DNA from: DATFCK01 sp963728975
GTDB lineage: Bacteria; Verrucomicrobiota; Verrucomicrobiia; Chthoniobacterales; UBA10450
Reading direction: 5' to 3'
Length of the DNA: 64,000 bases
Assembly (NCBI GenBank): GCA_963728975.1
Contig: CAVSMF010000001.1
Location: 930,001-994,000, forward strand
In this document: in pieces, positions 41,812 through 49,850 of the stretch
Layout: every line of letters starts with the position of its first letter
Position numbering within the stretch: the first letter of the stretch is position 1
Translations under genes and position numbers: made by a program
The notes under the pieces: generated by a model
The model's database searches: none
What the model was told of the DNA's origin: nothing
The model's input: only the letters and a program-made list of their open reading frames with translations

Positions 41812-42696
41812 ATGCCGGCTTTGGACTTCGATCTGGCTAAGACCCTCGGTTCCGGCCAGGTCTTTCATTGGGAAAAAGCCGGAAACGGATTCATCGGGAT
41901 GATCGATGACCAGCCATTTTATTTGGAACAGCGCGGGGACCTTCTGGAGGGCGGAGCTCCCGCGACGCCGACCTTCGATGAAACAGGCTCGCAGGAGCTC
42001 GCCCCTCCGTCACCAAAAACCGTCCGTAATTATTTCGCGCTCGATCATCCTTTGGCCGAGATTTGCGGGTCGTTTCCGAAGGATGAGACGATGAACGCTG
42101 CCCGTGATTTTTGCCGCGGGCTGCGAATCATCCGGCAGCCACAATGGGAATGTCTGGCCACGTTTATCTGCTCGTCGATGAAACAGGTGGCGCATATCCG
42201 CCAGATTTCGAGAGCGCTTCGGGAACGCTTTGGATCGGGACACCAGATCCGCGGTCGGGTTCTCCATTCGTTTCCGTCGTCGCTCCGCCTGGCCGCGAGC
42301 TCCGAAAAAGAGCTGCGGGAATGCGCCCTCGGTTATCGGGCGAAAAATCTGCTCGCGACCGCCCGGCTGGTGAGTTCCGGGGAGGCGGATCTTGAATCAT
42401 GGTCGGCTTTGCCGGATGGCGAGCTCCGGGGAAAGCTTTGCCAATTGCCGGGCGTAGGCGCCAAGGTCGCCAACTGCGTGATGCTGTTTGCTTACGAACG
42501 GCTCCGGGCGTTTCCGATCGATGTCTGGATCGAGCGCGTTCTGCGGGAAAGCTATCGCAAACGGAAATGGACCTCGGCCCGGTTGCGCGCTTTTTCGGAG
42601 AGTTACTTCGGCGAACACGGCGGTTACGCGCAGCAGTATCTTTTTCATTATGCCAGGATGGCCGGGCGGCGGTTATCTCGGCGCGCAATCGTGTAG
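41812..42696 (+). CDS. OGG1-like 8-oxoguanine DNA glycosylase with an in-frame repeat insertion
   Basis: A 294-residue base-excision-repair glycosylase/AP lyase. ATG 41812-41814 gives MPALDFDLAKTLGSGQVFHW. It shows GLRIIRQPQWECLATFICSS, RALRERFGSG, LGYRAKNLLATARLV, and the helix-hairpin-helix LPGVGAKVANCVML with the catalytic lysine near residue 218 and aspartate in AFPIDVWIERVL near 238. About residues 45-66 (EGGAPATPTFDETGSQELAP) are encoded by a dispersed palindrome, copied at 58669-58730, placed between YLEQRGDLL and the conserved KTVRNYFALDHPLAEI. Confidence 0.93.
   Translation: MPALDFDLAKTLGSGQVFHWEKAGNGFIGMIDDQPFYLEQRGDLLEGGAPATPTFDETGSQELAPPSPKTVRNYFALDHPLAEICGSFPKDETMNAARDFCRGLRIIRQPQWECLATFICSSMKQVAHIRQISRALRERFGSGHQIRGRVLHSFPSSLRLAASSEKELRECALGYRAKNLLATARLVSSGEADLESWSALPDGELRGKLCQLPGVGAKVANCVMLFAYERLRAFPIDVWIERVLRESYRKRKWTSARLRAFSESYFGEHGGYAQQYLFHYARMAGRRLSRRAIV
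41946..42008. repeat. 63-bp palindromic element inside the OGG gene
   Basis: GGAGGGCGGAGCTCCCGCGA then CGCCG, a variable centre and GGCTCGCAGGAGCTCGCCCC. The 58669-58730 element is its reverse complement with few differences. It is 63 bp (21 codons), so the reading frame is kept. Confidence 0.85.
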
Positions 42697-42720
42697 ACGC
42701 CGCCTGGAGGGCCGGTGCGA

Positions 42721-42750
42721 CAGGTAGGGACGCATCTCCGAGGCGTCCGC
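42721..42750. repeat. GCATCTCCGAGGCG-family repeat
   Basis: CAGGTAGGGACGCATCTCCG then AGGCGTCCGC. It is the reverse complement of 35281-35310, and a diverged copy lies at 45994-46020. Confidence 0.75.
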
Positions 42751-42824
42751 AACGCGCTTGCGCAAACATCCCGCCTGTGTGTTTAGCGTCATTTTGTGTG
42801 AGCGCGGGTTGACGCTGTTCTTAA

Positions 42825-42852
42825 GGTGGATCGGCCCTCTCCGAGGGCGATG
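42825..42852. repeat. REP-like element, left of pair
   Basis: GGTGGATCGGCCCTCTCCGA then GGGCGATG. CGCCCTC/GAGGGCG-type arms form a hairpin. Its inverse partner is 42962-42991. Confidence 0.8.
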
Positions 42853-42961
42853 CGAAGGCAAAAAAAACTCCGACCCGCTTTCGGAGCTCATTATTGTGCC
42901 AGAACATCCGGACAGCTAAACGCCGTTTAAACATGATCCCAAAAGCTTTCGGGATTGGGCC

Positions 42962-42991
42962 TTAACATCGCCCTCAGAGAGGCCGATCCAC
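42962..42991. repeat. REP-like element, right of pair
   Basis: TTAACATCGCCCTCAGAGAG then GCCGATCCAC, the inverse of the GGTGGATCG family. The two elements enclose 109 bp. Confidence 0.8.
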
Positions 42992-43237
42992 GTCACTGCC
43001 GAGCTGCAATCGTATATAATGGGGCGACTCAGGCTAAACAGCTACCATCTCGGAGCGATGCCCCCGTCTCGGCTGCTGGGAGAGCGGAAAAGCAAAGTCC
43101 TACAAGCACCGCAGGGATTTGCTACACGGCCGCCTGAACGATTTGTCACCGGGCGAGGTCTGAGGTACTGTTTTGGCTTACCCATGCTTAAGGGCTTTGA
43201 GCGCGGATTTACCTTTTTTTCCTGCTGAACCGCTCCC

Positions 43238-44221
43238 ATGACCACGGCGGAAATGATGTTCTCTCCGGTGGGAGAGTTGGCCAGCGAACGAAAACAGGAA
43301 GCGCACAAAATTCTCTGGGCGCTTTTGGGCGCCCTCTTTATCCATCTGGTGGTCGCGTTTGTTCTTGTGATCCTCGGAGGTTTCCGTCCCACGGTTGCTC
43401 CGGTCGAAGATAAGCCGGTGGAGCTGACGATTATGAACACGGCTCCGGCGGTTCCGGCAAAGCCGAAGAACACCATGTTCATGGAAACGGATCCGTCGAG
43501 GCAGACGGCCGAGGTTCCCAAGGAGAAGACGTTCGAATCAAATGCCAACTCAATCGCGGCCAGCGCGCAACCGGCTACGGGGGGAGTCCTGCCATTGCCG
43601 TCACAACAGGGAAAAGATCGGCCGGAACTCAACTTTGATACCCAACATTACTCCGTGGCAAACCAGGGCGCGTCAACCCAGCCATCGGTCGCTCCCCAAC
43701 AAACCCCAATGCCTTCGGCGGTCCCGACCGTCGCACCTACCCCAGCCGGTGAAGAGCTTGCCATGTTAACGACAAAACCTACGCCGCCTCCCCTGTCCCA
43801 GGCGACCCCGGCGCCGCAGCGGCCCCCGGCATCAGCTTACCAGCCCGAAAGACAACAGACCCGCGTCACGGGCAGCATATCTAATCGCGGAATTTCGGCC
43901 ATTAATGCAGTCGGCACCCCGTTGGGGCGATATCAGAAAATCGTGACCGATGCGATTGGCTCTCATTGGTATGCCTACACCAGGTCCAAGGCCGATCTGA
44001 TAGAAATCGGCACGTTGCGGGCCCATTTTTTCATTGATAGAAGTGGACAAATCACACAGTTGAAAGTCCTCGGCAACAGCTCGAACGAAGCGTTTGCCAA
44101 TGTCTGTTTGCAATCGATACTCGAGGCCAAGCTTCCGCCGATTCCGGATGACGTGGCAGATACTCTTCCGCCCCAAGGACTGGAATTCGACGGAATCACC
44201 TTCACTATTTATCCGAATTAA
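43238..44221 (+). CDS. TonB/TolA-like energy transducer (327 aa)
   Basis: A 327-residue protein with one N-terminal helix (ILWALLGALFIHLVVAFVLV), a long Pro/Ala/Thr-rich spacer (about 55-225) and a C-terminal TolA/TonB-like domain (LGRYQKIVTDAIGSHWYAYT, LRAHFFIDRSGQITQLKVLG, LQSILEAKLPPIP). It heads an operon with ExbB/TolQ- and ExbD/TolR-like genes, so it is the transducer of a second system distinct from the 25-29 kb set. Whether it is TolA-like or TonB-like is unclear. Confidence 0.85.
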   Translation: MTTAEMMFSPVGELASERKQEAHKILWALLGALFIHLVVAFVLVILGGFRPTVAPVEDKPVELTIMNTAPAVPAKPKNTMFMETDPSRQTAEVPKEKTFESNANSIAASAQPATGGVLPLPSQQGKDRPELNFDTQHYSVANQGASTQPSVAPQQTPMPSAVPTVAPTPAGEELAMLTTKPTPPPLSQATPAPQRPPASAYQPERQQTRVTGSISNRGISAINAVGTPLGRYQKIVTDAIGSHWYAYTRSKADLIEIGTLRAHFFIDRSGQITQLKVLGNSSNEAFANVCLQSILEAKLPPIPDDVADTLPPQGLEFDGITFTIYPN

Positions 44222-44241
44222 CCAAATCGGCCGAACCAACC

Positions 44242-44922
44242 ATGCCTGAAGCACTGCACAGCGTTACCTCATTTTTTGTTAAGGGCGGCCTTTTCATGTG
44301 GCCGCTTTTGGTCTGCTCGATTGTGGCGGTCACCACCATGATTCTGCGGACAATCGCGCTCCGGGAAAAGAATGTGATACCGCTGGTGGTCGAGAGCGAG
44401 ATGGAACGCCTGGTGCCGGGCGCCAGTGCCGAGCGTTTGGCCCGGGTGGTTCATCACGATCCCTCGTCGCTCGCCCGGATCGTGCGAGTAGCCCTCGCTC
44501 ATATGCGCTGGCCACGCTCGGAAAATGTCGAAGCCGTCCAGACTCGGGCCCGGCACGAAATGGTCCGGCTCGAGCGCGGTCTGGTCATTCTGGAAGTGAT
44601 CACCGGCATCGCTCCTTTGATCGGGCTGATTGGCACGGTCTCGGGTTTAATCCATGTCTTTGCCAGCCTGGGTCTGAGCGCGGGCGCGGCCGATGCCAAA
44701 CGCATTGCCCTCGGAATTTCCGAAGCGTTGACCTGCACCATTTTCGGCCTGGGGATTGCCGTCCCCGGCCTGGTCGCTTTCGTTTATTTTTCGAAAAAAG
44801 TGGAAGTGATGTCGGTGGAAATGGAATCGCTCGTTACCGATCTGCTTTCCAAGCTCTATTTCGGGCGGGGAGAAATGCCGGCGCCAAAACCGGCCATGCC
44901 GGTCCGCACTCCAGTGGCCTGA
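44242..44922 (+). CDS. ExbB/TolQ family proton channel (second system)
   Basis: A 226-residue protein with three membrane segments (FFVKGGLFMWPLLVCSIVAV; LEVITGIAPLIGLIGTVSGL; GISEALTCTIFGLGIAVPGL) and cytoplasmic region typical of ExbB/TolQ/MotA. It lacks the Pro/Ala-rich N-terminal extension present in the other ExbB. It lies 20 bp after the TonB/TolA-like gene and 19 bp before exbD. Confidence 0.95.
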   Translation: MPEALHSVTSFFVKGGLFMWPLLVCSIVAVTTMILRTIALREKNVIPLVVESEMERLVPGASAERLARVVHHDPSSLARIVRVALAHMRWPRSENVEAVQTRARHEMVRLERGLVILEVITGIAPLIGLIGTVSGLIHVFASLGLSAGAADAKRIALGISEALTCTIFGLGIAVPGLVAFVYFSKKVEVMSVEMESLVTDLLSKLYFGRGEMPAPKPAMPVRTPVA

Positions 44923-44941
44923 AATCAAAGCCGATCAAGCG

Positions 44942-45352
44942 ATGAAATTTGCAGTTAAAAAACGGCGCGCGCCCTCGATCATTATCGTCTCGTTGGTGGA
45001 TGTCCTGACCATTTTGCTCATCTTTTTTGTCGTATCCACGACGTTCAAACGGGATCAGCCCGAGGTTCAGATCAATTTGCCCGAGGCCAAAACAGCCACG
45101 GCGGTGCCGGCCGAACTCGAGCACGCCATCGTCACGGTCGATCAGAACGATGCGGTCAAGCTGGATGGACGCGCCATCAACATCGAGGAACTGGAAGGCG
45201 CGGTGCGCGATTTACCGGCCACCCGCCGGTCATCCCTGGCCTTGCAAGCAGACAAGAAAGCTTCCTTTGGAACCATCATCAAAGTAATGGACTCGTTAAA
45301 ACTGGCCGGAGTTAAGAATCTGCCCGCTTTCACCAACCCCGAGGAAAAATGA
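44942..45352 (+). CDS. ExbD/TolR family protein (second system)
   Basis: A 136-residue protein with a membrane helix (PSIIIVSLVDVLTILLIFFV) containing the proton-carrying aspartate in SLVDVLTIL, and a periplasmic domain (AIVTVDQNDAVKLDGRAINI). It is less similar to the tandem ExbD pair than those are to each other. Its stop overlaps the start of def by 4 bp (ATGA). Confidence 0.95.
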   Translation: MKFAVKKRRAPSIIIVSLVDVLTILLIFFVVSTTFKRDQPEVQINLPEAKTATAVPAELEHAIVTVDQNDAVKLDGRAINIEELEGAVRDLPATRRSSLALQADKKASFGTIIKVMDSLKLAGVKNLPAFTNPEEK

Positions 45353-45951
45353 GGCTTCCAATCCTGCAATATGGAAACGCGGTATTGCGCGCCAAAGGCA
45401 AACGAATCGAGCAGATCGACGATCGAATTCGGGAGCTGGCCGCGAGCATGATTGAGACGATGCACGCGGCCAACGGGGTCGGGCTGGCCGCGCAGCAGAT
45501 CGGAGAAGCCCTTCAGTTGACCGTGGTGGACGTTTCCCAGGTCGAAGATCGCCCGAGCATGCTGACCTTGAACGGGCAACGGCTCGATCCCAAAGCTGCC
45601 TCACCGTTTGTTCTGATCAATCCCGAGGTTGTGCTGGGCCGGGAGACGGCCCTCGGAATTGAGGGCTGCCTGAGCTTTCCCGAGATTAACGCCGAGATCG
45701 AGCGGGCCGAATCGGTGGTAGTGCGCGCTCAGAACCTGGCCGGGGAAGCGATTGAGCTGGAAGCCACCGGATTGCTGGCCCGCGCTTTGCAACATGAAGT
45801 GGATCATCTTAACGGCATCCTTTTCATCGACCGGATGAGTTCAGCGGCTAAAGTTGCCTTGTCGAGCAAGTTGAAGCGGCTCCAGAAAGAAACTCAGCGG
45901 GAGCAACGCGGCCGCGGCCAGGGGCGGCTGGCCATTGCCGAAAACTTTTGA
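45349..45951 (+). CDS. def: Peptide deformylase
   Basis: Def removes N-formyl groups from new proteins. The 200-residue protein has the three signatures: GVGLAAQQIG (about residue 42), EGCLSFPE with the metal Cys (about 105) and LQHEVDHLNG with two metal histidines and catalytic Glu (about 146-155). It overlaps the preceding ExbD gene by 4 bp, so it is translated as part of that operon. Confidence 0.96.
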   Translation: MRLPILQYGNAVLRAKGKRIEQIDDRIRELAASMIETMHAANGVGLAAQQIGEALQLTVVDVSQVEDRPSMLTLNGQRLDPKAASPFVLINPEVVLGRETALGIEGCLSFPEINAEIERAESVVVRAQNLAGEAIELEATGLLARALQHEVDHLNGILFIDRMSSAAKVALSSKLKRLQKETQREQRGRGQGRLAIAENF

Positions 45952-45993
45952 GGGGGCTGGGCGTTCCGCCCCGGAACCGCCGGAAGCCACTGA

Positions 45994-46020
45994 CAGGCAG
46001 GGATGCATCTCCGAGACGCC
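45994..46020. repeat. GCATCTCCGAGGCG-family repeat, diverged copy
   Basis: CAGGCAGGGATGCATCTCCG then AGACGCC. It is located just after def. Confidence 0.6.
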
Positions 46021-46117
46021 GGCAGCGTCCCACCAATTTGATTGCACCCGAGTCACCTTTTCTCTCCCACGGACATCTTTGGGAGAGAATGTCCGGTAGG
46101 CCGCCGCTGCCGAACGG

Positions 46118-46726
46118 TCAGAGCGCTTTGTAATCGACGCTGATCGTGCGGTAGAGATTCGGTCCGCGTTCGGCCGAGAAATAAAACAGCTCGAGCATGG
46201 TCGTGCCGACCATCCATTGATATCCGACCAGTGTTTGAATGACATCCGAGTCGGTGTCGCGCGAGCGCGAAACGAGCTTGCCGGTTCCGAACTTCGCGTC
46301 GAAATAGCGGCGGATCGTGCCCATGCGTTCGTTGTACCATTCGATCGTTCGATCGGGATACTGGTACTGAAGCTCGACCCCGAAAAGCGATCCCTGTTTG
46401 AAGGTGAAGAGGGTGCGCTTGAGACCGGGGTGAACCAGACCTTCCACCGTCCAGACTTCCCGGTTTTCCTTTTTTTCCCGGGCTACGATTCTGGCTTTGG
46501 CACCGTTGAGCACCGCCTCCACCTTCGGCATCGAATCGTTCCAGCGGAAACCAAAGGGCGGCAGCAGCTCCTCGGCCCCCCGGGTTTGGGCGGAAACCAA
46601 AAAAAGAAAAAGAATGGAAAAAAGAGCGGGGCGCAGAAACAGGCGCTTCCCACCTGGAGCAAACGGGTGAAACCTCGGTCCGGAGGCGCCGGCCGGGTCA
46701 GGAACTTCCTTGGCGTAACAACTCAC
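46118..46726 (-). CDS. Exported protein of unknown function (202 aa)
   Basis: A 202-residue protein with a signal-like hydrophobic segment (LRPALFSILFLFLVSAQTRG, about 31-50) and a conserved-looking body (PFGFRWNDSMPKVEAVLNGA, VHPGLKRTLFTFKQGSLFGV, VGYQWMVGTTMLELFYF). No domain is recognised. The first 30 residues before the hydrophobic core are unusually long, so the true start might be internal, but no methionine lies close to the core. It is divergent from the dnaA-side region. Confidence 0.65.
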   Translation of the reverse strand: MSCYAKEVPDPAGASGPRFHPFAPGGKRLFLRPALFSILFLFLVSAQTRGAEELLPPFGFRWNDSMPKVEAVLNGAKARIVAREKKENREVWTVEGLVHPGLKRTLFTFKQGSLFGVELQYQYPDRTIEWYNERMGTIRRYFDAKFGTGKLVSRSRDTDSDVIQTLVGYQWMVGTTMLELFYFSAERGPNLYRTISVDYKAL

Positions 46727-47239
46727 TTTTTCAATTTAGCGACAAACCATTTTCGGTTCGCGGAACCTGCAAAAGAGCGCAATCCGGGTCAACTCCCGGT
46801 CACGCGATCGTTGCAGTTGGTGACAGCTTCGTTTCGCTTTTCAGTCAAGATTTTTTTGAGCAGCGACGAAAAATAAAGTTCGGAATTTTTTCTTGTCGAT
46901 GTTTCGACTGGTTTCTAATCTCAAGCCGCTGGCAGGGCGAGAAGGCCGCGATGTGAATAAGATGTGAACAGCTTTTGAAAGGTCCTGCACGCTTAAAATG
47001 ACTCAAATTTCCGCTTCTTCGCTCTCCCAACCTGACGATCTGTTCGCCCGGCAGCAATCCGCCAGAGCAGTTTATGCCGAAACCGGCTTTTTGCCATCGT
47101 ATCTTCGTTTTTCCCGGTCTTTCGGCGGACGTTTGCCCGCGCCGGTGACGCCTGTTTCGCCTCGAGCTAACCACTATTTTCCGGATCAATTCCTTCCTTA
47201 CACGCCGTTTGTGGCAACTGTGTAACGCTGTTAACAACT
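46727..47239. other. Candidate origin region upstream of dnaA
   Basis: About 510 bp without a supported gene. It has an AT-rich run (about 46845-46920), two DnaA-box-like sequences near TGTGAATAA (46952-46960) and TGTGAACA (46963-46970), one mismatch or more from the consensus, and a TTAACA-rich stretch just before dnaA. Location next to dnaA-dnaN is the main argument for an origin. A 75-codon frame at 46998-47225 has no convincing protein character. Confidence 0.4.
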
Positions 47240-48592
47240 ATGGACGAGAAGTGCGCCCGCCTCTGGCAGAAGTTATCTCTCGCGCTCAAGCCCCAAGTGA
47301 GCGCCGATACCTTCAACCGCTGGTTTTCCGCCGTCCAGCTGGTCGAGGCCACGGATGAAAAGCTCACTTTTCAGGTCCCGAACAATATTTACCAATTCTG
47401 GATTGAAAGTAACTACATGCCGGCGTTGGATGCCGCTATCGTGGCTGCCATCGGCGAGCGCCGCGAAGTGAAATTCTCATTGTCCGGCGCCCCCATTCCA
47501 GAAGCGCCCGGCCGTGTCGTGAAAGAGCTGCCGGTCCAACCGGCGGCCGACTCAAAGGCCAGCGCCAGCGCTCTCGGACTCAACCCTCGCAACACCTTTG
47601 ACTCGTTTGTGGTCGGACCGAACAATGAAATTGCCCATGCCGCCAGTCTGGCCGTGGCCCAATCGCCCGCCCGGACTTATAACCCGCTTTTTGTCTACGG
47701 CGGCGTCGGCTTGGGCAAAACCCACCTGATGCAGGCCATCGGCCATTACATCTGGGCGAAAAAGAAAAGCACCAAGGTAATGTATCTCTCCAGCGAGCTT
47801 TTCATCAACGAGTTCATCGACGCCATCCAGCACAATAACCTGGTCAAATTCCGGAAGCGTTACCGTCAGGCTGAGTTGCTCCTGATCGACGACATTCAAT
47901 TTCTCGGCGGCAAGGAACGCTCTCAGGAGGAATTTTTTCATACTTTCAACACCCTGTTTGACGGACATAAACAAATTGTCCTGTCGAGCGACCGTCCGGC
48001 CTCCGAGATTGCCAACCTGGAGCACCGGCTGGTTTCCCGGTTTGAATGGGGTCTGACCGCCGAGTTGCAACCCCCCGCTATCGAGACGCGGCTGGCGATT
48101 TTGCGCAAAAAAGCGCGGACTCTACAAATCAGCCTGAGCGACGAGATTTTCGAGTTCCTGGCCAAACGGATCAAGAGCAACGTGCGGCGGCTGGAAGGAG
48201 CGCTGATGCGGGTGGCTTCGTTTGCCTCCTTGAGCGGCAAGGATTTGACCCAGGAGGTGGTCGAGCATCTCCTCAAGGACATTTTGCAGGAGGAGGCCCG
48301 CAACCTCATTACCATCGAGCAGATTCAGCGGCGCGTGGCCGAGCATTTCGATGTGCGTCTGGCTGATATGACGAGCAAACGTCGCCCGGCCAACATTGCT
48401 TTTCCGAGACAGGTGGCGATGTATCTGGCCCGGGAGCTAACCAAGGCCTCCCTGAACGAAATTGGAGACGCTTTCGGCGGCCGAGATCATGGCACGGTTC
48501 TGCATGCCTGTAAGCTGGTGAAACGGCGGATGCACGAGCAGGACAGCATTCGCCAGACGATTTCTTTCATCGACAGCTCGTTGCAACGGTAA
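47240..48592 (+). CDS. dnaA: Chromosomal replication initiator DnaA
   Basis: DnaA binds origin boxes and melts the origin. The 450-residue protein has an N-terminal domain (1 to about 80, CARLWQKLSLALKPQVSADT FNRWF), a linker, an AAA+ domain with Walker A GGVGLGKTHL (about 154) and Walker B LLLIDDIQFL (about 213), and a C-terminal DNA-binding domain with FGGRDHGTVLHACKLV (about 413). The order dnaA then dnaN (68-bp gap) is typical of the origin area. Confidence 0.98.
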   Translation: MDEKCARLWQKLSLALKPQVSADTFNRWFSAVQLVEATDEKLTFQVPNNIYQFWIESNYMPALDAAIVAAIGERREVKFSLSGAPIPEAPGRVVKELPVQPAADSKASASALGLNPRNTFDSFVVGPNNEIAHAASLAVAQSPARTYNPLFVYGGVGLGKTHLMQAIGHYIWAKKKSTKVMYLSSELFINEFIDAIQHNNLVKFRKRYRQAELLLIDDIQFLGGKERSQEEFFHTFNTLFDGHKQIVLSSDRPASEIANLEHRLVSRFEWGLTAELQPPAIETRLAILRKKARTLQISLSDEIFEFLAKRIKSNVRRLEGALMRVASFASLSGKDLTQEVVEHLLKDILQEEARNLITIEQIQRRVAEHFDVRLADMTSKRRPANIAFPRQVAMYLARELTKASLNEIGDAFGGRDHGTVLHACKLVKRRMHEQDSIRQTISFIDSSLQR

Positions 48593-48660
48593 AGAGGTGC
48601 GCGAGATTGCGGTTGCCGAACAAAAACGGAAGCTTTACATCTTAAGCGCCGCTTCTGCCC

Positions 48661-49758
48661 ATGAAATTCAGCGTCACCAAGGATAAGTTACTGGAAGGTC
48701 TGCAACAGGTTCAAAATGTCGTCAGCACCCGCACGACCCTGCCAATTCTCTCCAACGTTCTGCTCCAGGCCAATGGCAACGAAATTTACCTGACCACGAC
48801 CGATCTCGATGTCGGAGTGCGGGGAAGCTTTGAAGCGCAGGTGGAAAAAGAAGGAGCCACCACCCTCCCCGCGCGGCGGCTGTTCAATATTGTGCGCGAA
48901 CTCCCCGCCGCCGAAATCCAGGTCGATGTCGACGGCAAGAACGCCGCATCCATCCGCAGCGGCCAGAGCTTCTTCAAAATCCTCGGATTGCCGGAGGAAG
49001 AATTTCCGCCTCTGCCGAAATTTGAGAACGCCAAGGTTGTCACCATCCGGCAGAAGGATTTGCGGGACGGGTTACGCAAGACAGCCTACGCCATTTCCAC
49101 GGATGAAACGCGCTATGTGCTTAACGGAGTGCTGTTCAGCTTCAAGGAGAACAAGCTAACCCTCGTCGCCACCGACGGCCGGCGGCTGGCCATGGTCGAT
49201 ATCGAACTCGAATTTCCGCGCAGCCACGAAGCGGACATTATTGTCCCCACCAAGGCGGTTACCGAACTGCAGCGGCTCCTGACCGACGACGGCGACGTCA
49301 AAGTCAGCGTAGGCTCCGGGCAAATAGCCTTTGATCTGAACAAAACTCTGCTGGTGTCGAAATTGATCGAGGGAAATTATCCGAATTACCGCCAGGTGAT
49401 TCCGGGCGAGGCAAAAGAGCGGGTGACCCTGGAGCGGGAAACCTTCCTCAACTCGCTGCGCCGGGTCTCGTTGCTGGCCAGCGACAAATCGAATTCGATC
49501 AAGCTCAACTTCAGCAAGAATAACATCGACATCACCGCCAACACTCCCGAAGTGGGCGAAGCCAAGGAATCGCTGCCGGTAGCCTACAAAGGGCGCGATT
49601 TTTCCATCGCTTTCAATCCTGAGTTCCTGATGGCGCCGCTGCGAAACTTGACTGAAGACGAAGTATTTCTCGATTTGATCGACGAGATGAGCCCGGGCGT
49701 TCTGAAAATTCAGTCGCCATTCCTGTATGTGCTGATGCCGATGCGCATCAGCGCGTAA
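48661..49758 (+). CDS. dnaN: DNA polymerase III beta subunit (sliding clamp)
   Basis: DnaN forms the ring clamp. The 365-residue protein has three clamp folds, with MKFSVTKDKLLEGLQQVQNV, TLPILSNVLLQANGNEIYLT, TDETRYVLNGVLFSF, ATDGRRLAMVDIELEF and the C-terminal FLYVLMPMRIS, where the hydrophobic groove binds partners. The start ATG 48661 fits the family. A GTAGCAACCGG repeat (49782-49808) follows. Confidence 0.98.
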   Translation: MKFSVTKDKLLEGLQQVQNVVSTRTTLPILSNVLLQANGNEIYLTTTDLDVGVRGSFEAQVEKEGATTLPARRLFNIVRELPAAEIQVDVDGKNAASIRSGQSFFKILGLPEEEFPPLPKFENAKVVTIRQKDLRDGLRKTAYAISTDETRYVLNGVLFSFKENKLTLVATDGRRLAMVDIELEFPRSHEADIIVPTKAVTELQRLLTDDGDVKVSVGSGQIAFDLNKTLLVSKLIEGNYPNYRQVIPGEAKERVTLERETFLNSLRRVSLLASDKSNSIKLNFSKNNIDITANTPEVGEAKESLPVAYKGRDFSIAFNPEFLMAPLRNLTEDEVFLDLIDEMSPGVLKIQSPFLYVLMPMRISA

Positions 49759-49781
49759 AACGCGCGACGACTATGGGCCAG

Positions 49782-49808
49782 ATGTAGCAACCGGCCTGTG
49801 GCCGGTTC
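49782..49808. repeat. Dispersed palindrome, GTAGCAACCGGCC family, copy 2
   Basis: ATGTAGCAACCGGCCTGTGG then CCGGTTC. It is the same as 152-178 with one or two base differences, 24 bp after dnaN. Confidence 0.75.
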
Positions 49809-49850
49809 AGGGTGGAAGCCGCTCAGTTGGTGCTGCTGAGCGAGTCTTGC

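Larger units (their letters stand above)
42697..43237. other. Repeat-filled intergenic region
   Basis: No gene is supported. It holds a GCATCTCCGAGGCG-type repeat (42721-42750), a head-to-head pair of REP-like elements (42825-42852 and 42962-42991), and a hairpin (ATCCC/GGGAT, 42938-42957) between them. Short frames in the region match no family. The second TonB locus starts at its end. Confidence 0.65.

Noticed and set aside
42955..43228. Small frames upstream of the second TonB gene
   Set aside because: They lie across REP-like elements and have no domain features.
46998..47225. A 75-codon open frame starting with ATG between the candidate origin and dnaA
   Set aside because: Its translation has no recognisable motif, composition looks like non-coding DNA and an overlapping frame exists on the other strand. 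It is treated as part of the origin/leader region.
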